In this document: positions 10,125 through 22,100 of the stretch, one piece after another
Position numbering within the stretch: position 1 is the stretch's first letter
How the letters are laid out: each line of letters opens with the position of its first letter
Assembly: GCF_964355755.1 (NCBI RefSeq)
Contig: NC_092675.1
Coordinates: 16,877,312-16,941,311 of the forward strand
Origin: Antedon mediterranea
Lineage: Eukaryota > Echinodermata > Crinoidea > Comatulida > Antedonidae
Direction of reading: 5' to 3'
Length of the DNA: 64,000 nucleotides
Made by a program: the position numbers and the translations under genes
Notes under the pieces: generated by a model
What the model saw: the letters and a program-made list of their open reading frames with translations, nothing else
Database searches by the model: none
Told to the model about the DNA's origin: nothing

Positions 10125-13100
10125 TCAAATACTTTTCACTTGTATAAAATCCAACTTTGCTTCATCATTTCGGAGATTCTGGATGTTGTATACATTGCCT
10201 ATAAAGAGAATTTGAAATTATGATACTCAGCCTCAGCTCGTTACAAGTGAATTAAATATATCTTTAAATATTTGTACTGTACGTTGGAGCTATTATTAGG
10301 CCTAGGCTTAGACCGCTCCGGCGTTTACAACAACAACAACGAACCACGCTCAGCAGCTCACTATCGTCGTATGATGTGAGTTTAGTGAGGCATGACAAAT
10401 CACATGACTTATTGTTACTTGGCTGATCTGAGAGAATGGAAGAGTCCAACTTGTATTGGGGATTGAAAACCACGTGGTTTGTTTGCGTGGTTATTATTTA
10501 GAGAGCAAGCCGCGCCGCAAATGCGCTGTACATTATAACACAGCTATTTTTAGGTACAGTACAGTTAATGTGTGTGTGATTGAATACTAAAAATAGCTTT
10601 GGGGGCTGAACAAAAAAAAATGCCGACGTGTTGGCGAGGTGGGCTTCGTTTACGTCGGCATTTTTTTGCCGAGGTCATTTCGTCCAAATTTCGAGGGCTG
10701 GATACTAGAATAATCATCAGTGTATCATTTTAAACATTATATTTAACATACTTAAGGCCAATTTACACAGACGAGCGGTGATGGTAATACCAATATAGAA
10801 TCTATATTATTCCTTATGGCCATTTACACACAAGGCATAGCAGACGAGCAGTTTCTGCTCAGGATAGATAGATTCTACGTGGGACAAGCTATGCTTACCG
10901 TTACCGCTTGTCTGTGTAAAAACATGGTTTAGTATACAGCCATGTTTGGATGTAACTCAATAAAGGTTTGCGATTGAAATCAGTTTGTCTTGATATTTCA
11001 GTTTTTATACTACAGGCAGTCTGAAGTAAAGCTAGGCAAATAAAGTAAACCAAATATTTCCATTAGAATGTTAGTTTAGTCGACTAATAAATGTGATACA
11101 TGATAAAAATAATACGTTTCTTTTATACTGTATTATCATATGCTAATTTAAGATGTTAAAAAAAAGTTCATGCTAAAGATCTGTCTACACTATAAAACTA
11201 GTTTGACATAAAAAGTGTGATGCGGCCAAATATGGTAGCGATATTATTTCATTGTGTCCATATATGGGCACATCACATTTTGTTGTCACATAGTGTAGAT
11301 AGAGCTTAAGCTCTTACCTTTAGGAACAAAGAACCTGGCACCAGATTCAAGAATGGTTGTTGTTTCGTGTATGGTGACTGCAAGCTTACCCCGTATAATT
11401 CTAAACACCATTGTATCGTTTCTGACAACTTGAAGGCCTTTTTTTTGTAAAGGACGAATCAATAATTCACCTGAAAAACAATAACATTCGTCATTACATT
11501 GATTTGTGACTCTGATTTTTAACTGTTGACCATGCCTCAAAGTTTATTTTCAAACTTATTTTCGTCTCTATCGCCTGCAATACTTTATTTGAGAAATTTA
11601 ACTTATTTATCTTAATTACTGTATGTTTAATTCTCAATTTACAAATTATTTCTTTTATTGTGTGTGATAAAAACAATAAACAAAACATTGTAAAAACGAT
11701 TAGTATAATTATATATTCAAATTCTTATTATCACTCATTCAAAATTGTGATTGAATACAATTATCAATAACAAACATTACAAACCTGCAGAAAAAGACTT
11801 CTGATATAGAGACTTTGACATAGCAATTGGATCATCACTTGTAACCGGTTTACCAGTTGGACCAAAGAAACGATTCATCTCACTTGTAGCTATAGCATCT
11901 GAAAAAATAATTCACGTCTTCTTGAAATATTTATGGTTTGATATTTTTATATTATTAATCCAAAAGAAAATCACTTATATGGAGGGAATTTATTCGAGGG
12001 GGTTGTTTATTCAAACTGCGGGTTTAAAAAAAAATGAATATGGTATGTTAAAATAATTTTTAGTAATGAAGTTTAAAATACATTGATCATAGTAGCCTTA
12101 CCTATGTCAACTTCCTCATTTGTACTAGGATTCAATACTGTGATTGTTGGGTTAACCTCAATATGCTCCTCTATATCGGATAAATTCGCATGAATTGACA
12201 GATTGTGTGGTGTCTGTGGAATCTTCTTTTTTGCTACAAAAACAAAAATATTTATTTCCTAAATAGTAAAGTACCTAATATTATGTTGTTTTCAGTGTAT
12301 TGTTCATTCATTGTAAGTTGTACTTTTCTAAGCATAGTTTTTTCAAATGGTTGTGATGTATATGTTAATGTACAAAATACAAAATCTCAAACCTTTTCTT
12401 TTTGGTTTAGCAGCTGGGGGAGATGGTGTTGGTAATGTCGGGGACATTATCCCTGATAGTGCAAAGCCTCCTGATGGACGTCTAGAATAGAGCGCCCTCT
12501 CATTCCTCCAATACTCCAGTGGTTTTACACGCGATCGTTTGGTACGCCTTGTTCCATCATTATATACTTCAGGATTTACTGAAATATTAAATTGTTGACA
12601 AAATGATATTGGCAATCACCTACAATTTAGGAATCTTTTAATAGAAACATGTAGGCTACACCACATAGACAAAATTCATCCTTTTCATTAGCAAGATAAA
12701 ACATATTTAAATGTATTTTAAAATATTTACAAAAACTATAGACATGAACAAAATATTGTAACATTAATATTTTGTTTTTACACATTCACCTTCAAGTCTA
12801 AAATATCCCTTATCTGTAATTGTATAACAAAAGTAACTTACTTATAAAGGCTTTTTTCTTTGGAACCTCAAAGAATTTAAGTGTCCAATTGGCTCGCTTA
12901 GATTCATCTTGACTGGCGGTTGGTTCTGTTTCATTGGGATCAGAGGAACCTGTTGTATCTATAATAATAAATAATATGAACACAACAATTCATAAGTAAA
13001 CTGGTAAAGTTATCAAAGATGCTTTATCATAAATAAATCTGATTTTCAAAATCAAGATTCTTACCAGCAACAGGAGTTGACTTGTGTTCTGGTAACATAT

Positions 13101-16100
13101 CTTCATCTCCAAATTGAGAATAGGCCAGTACATCTGTTTTGTTACCATCTATAAAATAATGGAAAATATTGTCAAACATTTAAAAAAAAAAGGTAGCACA
13201 CAAGAATTAAAGAGATACATAAGTTTATACTGTTATATGTTTCAATATTCTTACCAGACTGTATATTTATACCTTGTGAACTAGTTGCGAGTTCTTTATA
13301 TCTTCTATTCCTTTTTCGCTTATGTTTACCTGTAATAAAATATCTTGTAATAAATTTGTGTCAAGAATTTTTAATTTTTGTCTGAGAAGATTTATCCTAA
13401 TCTGTACAGGTACTTTGAAGAACACAAAAAACGTTTTAATAACAGTTTATCACCAATACCTACCAGAAACAGGTGATTCTGCAAGCATAGGTTCATCAAT
13501 TTCATAGAAATCTATACTTTGTTCATGTTGGCGCTTGAGTGATGTTTTTTTCGTTGATGGCAAGACATGCTCATCAAACTCATCTTCAGGATCACCCATG
13601 GAAGTATGGCACAAATCTGATGTCTTTGTAACCTGTAGTGGAACAACAGAGTCATCCTCGGGTTCTTTTGTATTTATTGGCGAGACAGAAGATTTGAGAA
13701 TAGACATCCGGCGATTACTTTTTGTATTTGTCTTGATACTTGTAGAAGATAACGCATCACCAAGACTAAACCTTACTGATGATTTCCGTCTATTCAAAGT
13801 TGTATGACGATGTTTTGCAGATTTAGATTTATCATTTTTTTTATCTGTTGTCATTTCAGATTTGTGAGAGTTTACTAAATTATTTTCAGGTTCTTCAAGT
13901 AAAATGTTTTCTGGATTATATAACGACTTGCTTCGTTTTCTAGGTTTGCTTTCTGTGTCATTATTTTCTTCATCATCTAGAGTCTTTGATAATTTTCGTC
14001 TGGATCGCCTTGTTTTTGTAGACTTTGTAACATCTGTTACAACAAACTTCTCTGTTACATTATTAGTTCCGTCACTATATGTTAGACCTGATTTCTTTAT
14101 GGAGTTTTTTTTAGGTTTAGAGTTTATTGGCATATCCTCTACTACTACAGTTTCTAAGTTTGTGCTATCTGAAACGCGAGATTTTTCAACCAATTTATCT
14201 TCTTTAGATATTTTACCAGATTTTTGCTGTTTGTTTTTAGCAGTTTTATTTGTTATCAATTGTTTTCGATTGTTCCGTGTTCTCCTATTTAATGGGGTTT
14301 CTTCAATATGTCCTTCACTTAAATCATTTTGGATAGGTTCTAAATGATCATCTTCATGTATATCATTTTTTAATGGGGTTTCTTCAACTTGTCCTTCACT
14401 TAAATCATTTTGGATGGGTTCTAAATGATCATCTTCATGTATAGCATTTACAACACTACTACTAGATTCACTTTCATTTTCTTCATTTGAATTATTTTGC
14501 CGACGTTTTGAATTAGTATCTTCGGACACTGTTCCCGACTTCTGTTTGACTTTTGTATTTCGTCTTTCCTTTTGCCGTGCTTTTTCTTTCGGTTCTGTTC
14601 TTTTTGAAGTTACCAACCTCTCATCGCCATTTACATCACCAATTCCCAATTTACCAACATTTTTCTTGTTTGCCTTATCTTGGAGTTCTGAACTACATGT
14701 TGATAAATCATCTTCCAATTCAGACTTTTTGTTTGTCATTTTTTTGCTACTTTTTTCTTGTGTTGATAACTTTTTGTTTGTCTTTGTTTTAGTACTTTTT
14801 TCCCATAAGGAATCTTGATTTTTATTTCTTCTTCTTGTTCTCACATTTGATAAGTTGGTACCAGTTTCAATGTCACTACTGCTACCTGATTCACTTTTCT
14901 TTTGTTTATTCCTTAAAGTTTCCCTTTTTTTCTTTTGACCTGTGGCTTCTACTGGTAGGTCAGTACCTAGATCACTTTCATCATCTTCTTCATCCGATCT
15001 TATTTCAGATTTTTTATTTGTCTTTGTTTTAGTATTTTTTTCCCGTAAGGAATCTTGTTTTTTATTTCTTCTTCTTGTTCTGACATTTGATAAATTGCTA
15101 TCAGATTCAACGTCACTACTGCTACCGGATTCATTTTTCTTATTCATCAAAGTTTCCTTTTTCTTCTTTTGATGCCCTGTGACCTCTACTGCTAGATCAT
15201 GCTTGTCATTTTCTTCTTCATCCCATCTTGCTACTTCTGCAATCTTCTTTTGATGCCCTGTGACTTCTATTGCTAGATCATGCTTGTCATTTTCTTCTTC
15301 ATCCCATCTTGCTACTTCTGCAATCTTCTTTTTCTTTGTTCTATTTTCTTTCTTTCTATCACTCTTTTTCGCAGTCTGAATTTTCTTTGAAACTAATTTT
15401 TTTATATCCTTTGATGTTCTAGATGCTTCATTGCTTCCACTTTCCTGTGAGTACACAGTTGTGTCAATGTCAATTATTTCAAAGTCATAATCATCATCAT
15501 CATTGTCTTCAAAGTTTGTGCTGTGTGTAACTGATTTTTTCTTGAAAGAAACAAAATCACTATCAATATCATCTATGTATCTTGATGTACTTTGATGTGA
15601 CCTTTCTGCTTCACCTCTTGTTTTTCTAAAGCTAATAGGCACATGTTGTGATGTCGATTGTATTTCATTATGTATAATACACTCTGTTTCCACATTAGCT
15701 TCATTACTACAAACAAAATATATAACAATATACGATTAAAAAATCAGTTTTATACATACAACTAAATATATTTTTAATTAAGAGAACAGAATCCTCCACC
15801 TTTAAAAAAAATTGAACAAATGTGTTTATCATTCAGAATGTCAGCATGAAGAACCATTCTAATGCAAGGGTGATTATAGTACTGTATACCTGGTAGGAAC
15901 TTGGCTTGCAGTTGTCTCATGATCACTAACGTCAGCAACTAATGTTTTATCCAGGTTGTCATCTTCTTGTTCACATTGTTCTTTGACATCAATACTTTCT
16001 GGCTGATTCGCTTCTTGTTCATTCAAGGTTCTCCTCTGTACAAGATGTTCTGCAGCTGAAAATGTTAACCTAATAAAAAATAAGAATTTTTGCAAGCATA

Positions 16101-19100
16101 AGTATTGAAATTATCATTAATTTATTCTGATTAAATCTTGGAAGAACTTTATATTAGTATATAAGTATTTTAACATTTCAGACAGTGTACTTTAAACAAT
16201 GCCTGCAGCACAACAAATTTGATTATAAAAAAGAATTCATCACTTGTAGCAGTAAATAATTTGTTGAATTTAAACATTTTGATCATGTAAACATTATTTC
16301 TAATTCATCTTAACTATTAGCAGTGGCGTATCCAGGATTTTGAAGTTGGGGGGGGGGGGGGGGGGCGGGAATTTCCAATTTGTTGACAAAATTAGTGTCA
16401 TTATCTGTACATACACCTGATCAATATACGGTTCTAGGATTGCATAGTCATATTGTCTTATATGGGATAACGATGCAAAATTAAAACCAAACCAACATTA
16501 TCTGTTAGTATGTTGCATTCATATTACAATAAAGAAAATATTAGGAAATCTGGCTTTTAGTTTTCGAAATATAGGGTCTAAAACATCGCCGAAAATTATC
16601 GTTTTTAGCCACGAAAGAAGTAAAACAATTTGCGGCCCCAGTCGGCAATTCTATTAACTATGCCATTTTTGGTTAAAATAATTACATATAATTACGTTTT
16701 TTAGTAATTTATTTATATATCACCATTGGAAATATCAATAAAACGTGTTATTAAATGCTTATAAAATATATAAAGTTGTTTACTAAACGGAATTCGGACA
16801 AATTCATTGCTCTAATTTTGTGTAGTAACGATCAGAGAGACCGTATGATCAACTTCATGGTACACGCGCGAGAGAAAACATTCCGCTGCGGGTGATTCGC
16901 ATCCACCAATCAAATCAGCCAGAATCCAAAATCATTCAACCATGAGCAATGCCAATCACGAGAAAGCTCAGCTTTGATTGGCTTACGATGACATCATATC
17001 ACAAAATGGTGATTTTGTAGTTGAGCCTCACGGAATATTCTGTTCCAAAAATGAAATTCATGGATATTTTTTATGGTATGTGTTTAAAAAATTTGAATAA
17101 TAAAGGCCTCATATCGAGAAAAAAAAACGGGTTTTTGGCACTTATAATAAATATATCTTACGAGAAAAAAGCACATGGTATGTGGAACTATATAATCTTA
17201 GCGTAGGAAGACATACAGTACAAATCCCTGGTCATGAGAGGCTCAACTGCAAAAACAAGGTTGAATAGGGTAAGGTCAAAGACTTTGGAGTAAACAATCT
17301 AGCGTGTACTGGCCGTACGTACGTGCTAGATGATAAGATATTTTGAAAACATTTTTAGATGTAATGAAAATAAAAAATAGTTGATCTGAAGGGAATGATA
17401 TGATATGTAAATAAACAAACACTCAAAAGAATTATGTTTACAGTTCAATTATTGTCAGAATACAATAATAGTTTATTCTTATTTGCCTAACTTAATTTTT
17501 TTCCCGGCACCTTTGTTTGCCGACGGACGCGATGATGTGCCGACGGACACAAAATCAGGGGGGGGGGGGGGAGGGACCGGGCCCCCCGGCAGCGTTGCCA
17601 GCGATAAATTATGCCGTATCCTGTCTCAAATAATGCCAGATTGGGAAAAATAATGCCAGATCCCCAAAATGTGGCCCTAAACAGCGCCACCAACGGTTGT
17701 ATGTCTAATAAACGTTTGTAAAACCCCAACTGACACAAAATAGGGCCTAAATTGTATCCCTATGTCGTTCAAAAATTGTATTTTTAGTTTTGTGAGTAAT
17801 AACTAATAATTCTAAAAATATCTGGGGTTCGAAAATGGTAATTGCAAATGACACAAACACCAACCCACGAACCCTTCTCCCCCCACCCCCCCAAAAAAAA
17901 ACCTGTTACAGCCATGGAAATTTAGAATTTTTGAGCTGAAATATGAGAGCTGCTCGATCTTTGCACTTAATTTCAAATATGAAAGGATTTTAGCCCACCA
18001 TAATTAGAAAATGGCAATTATAATTTAAAATAGGAAATAAAAATATATATTAAGTGTCTCCAGGACCTCAGCCCCACCATGGTTGATAAGAAAATTTTGA
18101 AAAATGCTGATGGCCGGAAATGGCACTTAATTTCAGATATGAAATAAAAATATATTTATTAGTACCTCCAGGATCTTAGCCCACCATAGTTCGAAAATGG
18201 CAATTATAATTTAAAATAGGAAATAAAAATATATTAAGTGTCTCCAGGACCTCAGCTCCACCATGGCTGGTGCTGAGGTAAGAAAATTTGGAAAAATAGA
18301 GCTGCTCAATGGGCGGAAATGGCACTTAATTTCAAATATGAAATAAAAATATATTTATTAGTACCTCCAGGATCTTAGCCCATAATAGTTTTGAAAATGG
18401 CAATTATAATTTAAAATAGGAAATAAAAATATATATTAAGTGTCTCCATGACCTCAGACCCACCATGGTTGGGGCTGAGGTAAAAAAAAAATGGAAAAAT
18501 AGAGCTGCTCGATGGGCGGAAATGGCACTTAATTTTAAATAAAAATTACCTCGCCCACATGGTCACTACTGGGGCTGAGAGGTGAAGAACATTTGGAAAA
18601 ATAGGGTTGCTACGACGATGCAAATGGAACATAATTTGATATATGGAAAATTCTTTTTAAAATTAGAGCTTCTAATTAGTTACTGGAAATTGCCATTTCA
18701 AGGGTTGGGGTAGGGGTGCAGCCACTTATGAACTGAAACAACAAAACCCCTTTCATGTTTTCGTTCAATTCTCTCTATATCTGGGGATCCAATAACCTGC
18801 ATGGTCTCTGAAATAGAGCAACATAATTGGCCAATAGCTAGCCTCTTCGGATTTGTTGTGCTGCCTATATCGCACACACGGTAGTTTTCGAGCAGCCTTC
18901 CTATCCGAAGAGTCTATTTAAGTCCGAAACAAAAGGATGGAAGAACTATTGTACGGAAAACCTGAACAGATCTGTTTTGTACGATATGATATTGTGTAAT
19001 GTGATATGTATTAAATTGCAAGATTAAACAAAATATTTTATTTTTGTTCTGTGGTATATTATTTTTTTGGTTGTTCAAAAAACACAAAATTATGCCAGAT

Positions 19101-22100
19101 TATGCTAAAAACGACTAAATAATGCCGCGGGCCTCTAAATAATGCCAAAAAGCATAATAATGCCAGAAATGGCAACTATGCCCCCCGGCCCCCCACTGGA
19201 TACGCCACTGACTATTAGTGAAATTCAGCAGAGTTAGTGTTATCCAAAATATCTGCAATTTCTTCCAGGCTGTTTTACACTTTATCATTTCAATTTAGGT
19301 TTTATCTATATTGAGATCCAGCCATTTTTTCAATAAATTGCATTGTGATTTATTATTGAAATTGAGTTTGCTGTTGAAAGAAAATGTTGTTACCTTTTCT
19401 TTGTCTTAAAACTCTGGAGTGCACTATTAGGAACATTGCTGGTGTCTACTTTAGACAAACTACCTTGAAGGCCATCTTCTTCAAGGACTGCCTTTGGGGT
19501 AACCACTTCAGAAGCATTGTATGAAGTAACACAACTTTTACTTGATTTCTCAGTACTTAAGTGCTCAGTAGAAAATGAAGACATTGCTTTCAATGGAGAA
19601 CTCTGGGGAATAAAGAAACCATTCAAACAACACGTAATGAACAATACAAATTACTTTTAATATTATTTTGAATAAAAACACACAAAAGTATTATAAAAAA
19701 CAATGAATACAGTACTTAGCTTACCTTCCTTATATTAGGTGTTATAACAACAGGGTCAAGTGTCTTGTTCCTGGTTCTATTCTGCTTGTTGGTTGCTTCA
19801 ACTGACAGTGAACTTTGATCTAAAATGGTAACAATGAAGTTTTTTAAGCTTTGCAAATTGTTCAAATTGCGCAGACACACTCATAATAGAAATATTACTG
19901 TAAATATAGTACCTGAATCTGACCAATAGTCATCAAAGATTTCAAACCCATCACTATCTTTTCTTGCCTCTTTCTTCTGTACCCATCCTGTTCTCCTGAA
20001 AAGCATTAGACCATTATGTTACAGATACAGATAACTTTTATTGTCCAAATAAACTGGAAATTGCATTTGCTCACTTATCACATAAAAATATCGTATAAAA
20101 ATAAAGTATAAAATGTAGAATAACAATATAAAAATACACAATGATTAAAAAAGTACATCATAAAATTACAGCTCAAAAATATTTAAGTTAAAAATACAGA
20201 TCATTACAAAACGGTTTAAAAAGTGTCTTATATTTCATTATTAATTATTATATTATATTATTTATTATTGTTATCAAAATTATTGTAGTTACCTCTTAAA
20301 GTCATCGTTAAATTTTTTAATCCCAGCTGGGAGAAACGAATTTGAGTATCGACCCGTCCGCGCCAACACCGGCCTCAGTCTACCACTTCTACCAATGTGG
20401 CAGCGAAGAAGATCCGAATGAAGGGGGTGGCTTTCCTCCTCCATGACCGCCTGTAAACCATTTTTCAATCGTTCTCCGTAGTGACAATCGTAGACTGAGT
20501 CCGCTGTCAGCGCCGACGAGCCAATCACTCTTAATGCCCTTTCTAACACTTTACATATGCGGCCCTTATCTCCTTTGTTTATGTTCCCACCCCAGCCTAA
20601 TAGGCAATAATCCCAGATTGAAAAAATAACAGATGAATAAAACATAGTAAGTATCTCTTCCCTTACCCTAAAAACGTTCATTTTCCTCAAACAGTACAGT
20701 CTAGTATTTAATTTTTTAATTAGTTGATCTACATGCTCTCCCCATGATAAATTATTGTCATACGTTACCCCAAGATACTTATATGTTTTATGTTTATGTT
20801 TTTACCCACATTGTGTTGTTACTATAGTCAGTAAATATTGGAATAGTTGGGAATTATATCACATGATATAATTATTTTAATATAGACTTATTTACCTCCG
20901 CCAAGGAGGTATATGTAATCGGTAGCGTGTTTGTTTGTTTGTTAGCAGGATTACTCAAAACGTAATTACAAGATCTTTACCAAAATGAATAGACAGATAG
21001 ATATGTGGTCAAGGACCATTCCATTAAATTTTGGGACCATTTGGGACCACAGTCCCAATTCTGGACCACTTTTTAGTATACTTTTTTAGACCTGCTAGTG
21101 TTAAAAGATAGGACAGAATTTTTCAAAAGCCGGCGAGCAGTCTTAAAGTAACAAGTAAACTGAAATTGCATTTTCTCGAGAACTACTTGTCTAAAAAACT
21201 TAATTTTTGAACAAGAGGCAAGAGTTATAATTTGTGATTTGTAATTTTAAAACATAATTTGATTTAATGTGCACATTTTTTGATGCGAGTAGTTTAAAAA
21301 ACCTATTTCTTTTCAAATTCACTCGTTTGATTTTCGCGTTGCTGTTCTATTGTTAGTCAACTGAAGCTATTGTTAACTGAAAGGCTTGTTACATAACCAT
21401 TACACCAAACTCGCATACACATGCTTGTAATGAAATTAGCCTAAATCACAAACAGCATTAAGACACACACAAATATATATATATATTTTATTACCGGAGA
21501 AATCTTATGTAGGAGAATTTTACAGTAGGCGGAGGTATGCCCTCTCGGAGTGGCTTTCTAGTTTTATTTTGCAATGTTATTGTTGAAAATATAATTATTT
21601 ATGAGTACCTTCCAACTGCTTCATTGTAAAAAGGATTTACAAAAGGTCGATCAATCTGAAAATAATAAAGAAAATGTTTTAATATTTATTCATTTCGACA
21701 AAAAACAACTCCATACTTGTACTAGCCTAGGCTCCTAGGGATGGCCCTAGTAGGCCAAAAGCCTACTTTCACTTCAAAAAGATGAATGAAGTGTACACAA
21801 GCAAGTACAACTTGAACAAACAAAATGAATTAAAAAATATGGGATCCTAAAAATACATTTTATTATTTACAAATAAAGGGAAGATATGTGTTTCGTTTTT
21901 ATTTTGGATTAGGTAATAGTATGTACTGGCCTAGAATTCCATGTAGGCCTATAAGCAATTCTAGGACGATCAGGCTTTTTTAAAAGACGATCGGGTACCA
22001 AAGCGTGTGGACGTTCGATACTTATATATATATATATACTTAGACGATCGGGCCACTTATAAAAATAAGGAAAGACGATCGGGTCCAAGAAAACGAATTA

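Larger units (their letters stand above)
10125..11470 (-). other. CENPC: CENPC exons 14-15: cupin dimerisation domain
   Basis: Exon 14 encodes residues 1197-1247, including GELLIRPLQKKG, MVFRIIRGKLAVTIHE and ESGARFFVPKG. Exon 15 adds NVYNIQNLRNDEAKLDFIQVKSI and the TGA. This is the beta-barrel (cupin) that dimerises CENP-C/Mif2. The VPKG/GNVYNI split across the intron matches the family's VPxGNxYNI strand. The 1.1-kb intron between them contains two MITEs. Confidence 0.9.
16321..19210. mobile_element. hAT-type element in CENPC intron 5 (2.9 kb, with a nested insertion)
   Basis: The ends CAGTGGCGTATCCAG and CTGGATACGCCACTG form a perfect 15-bp TIR. The 8-bp duplication ACTATTAG flanks it at 16313-16320 and 19211-19218, the size made by hAT transposases. 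A long G run follows the left TIR. No transposase frame is visible. The right part is occupied by a second element at 17590-19180. Confidence 0.85.

Noticed and set aside
13535-15172. Hydrophobic + strand frames
   Set aside because: Antisense shadows of the Lys/Glu-rich CENPC exon 7.
16042-16056. Acceptor TTTTCAG|CTGCAG for CENPC exon 6
   Set aside because: It gives a stop after a dozen codons in the required phase. The upstream TTAG|GTTAAC acceptor stays open and matches phase 2.
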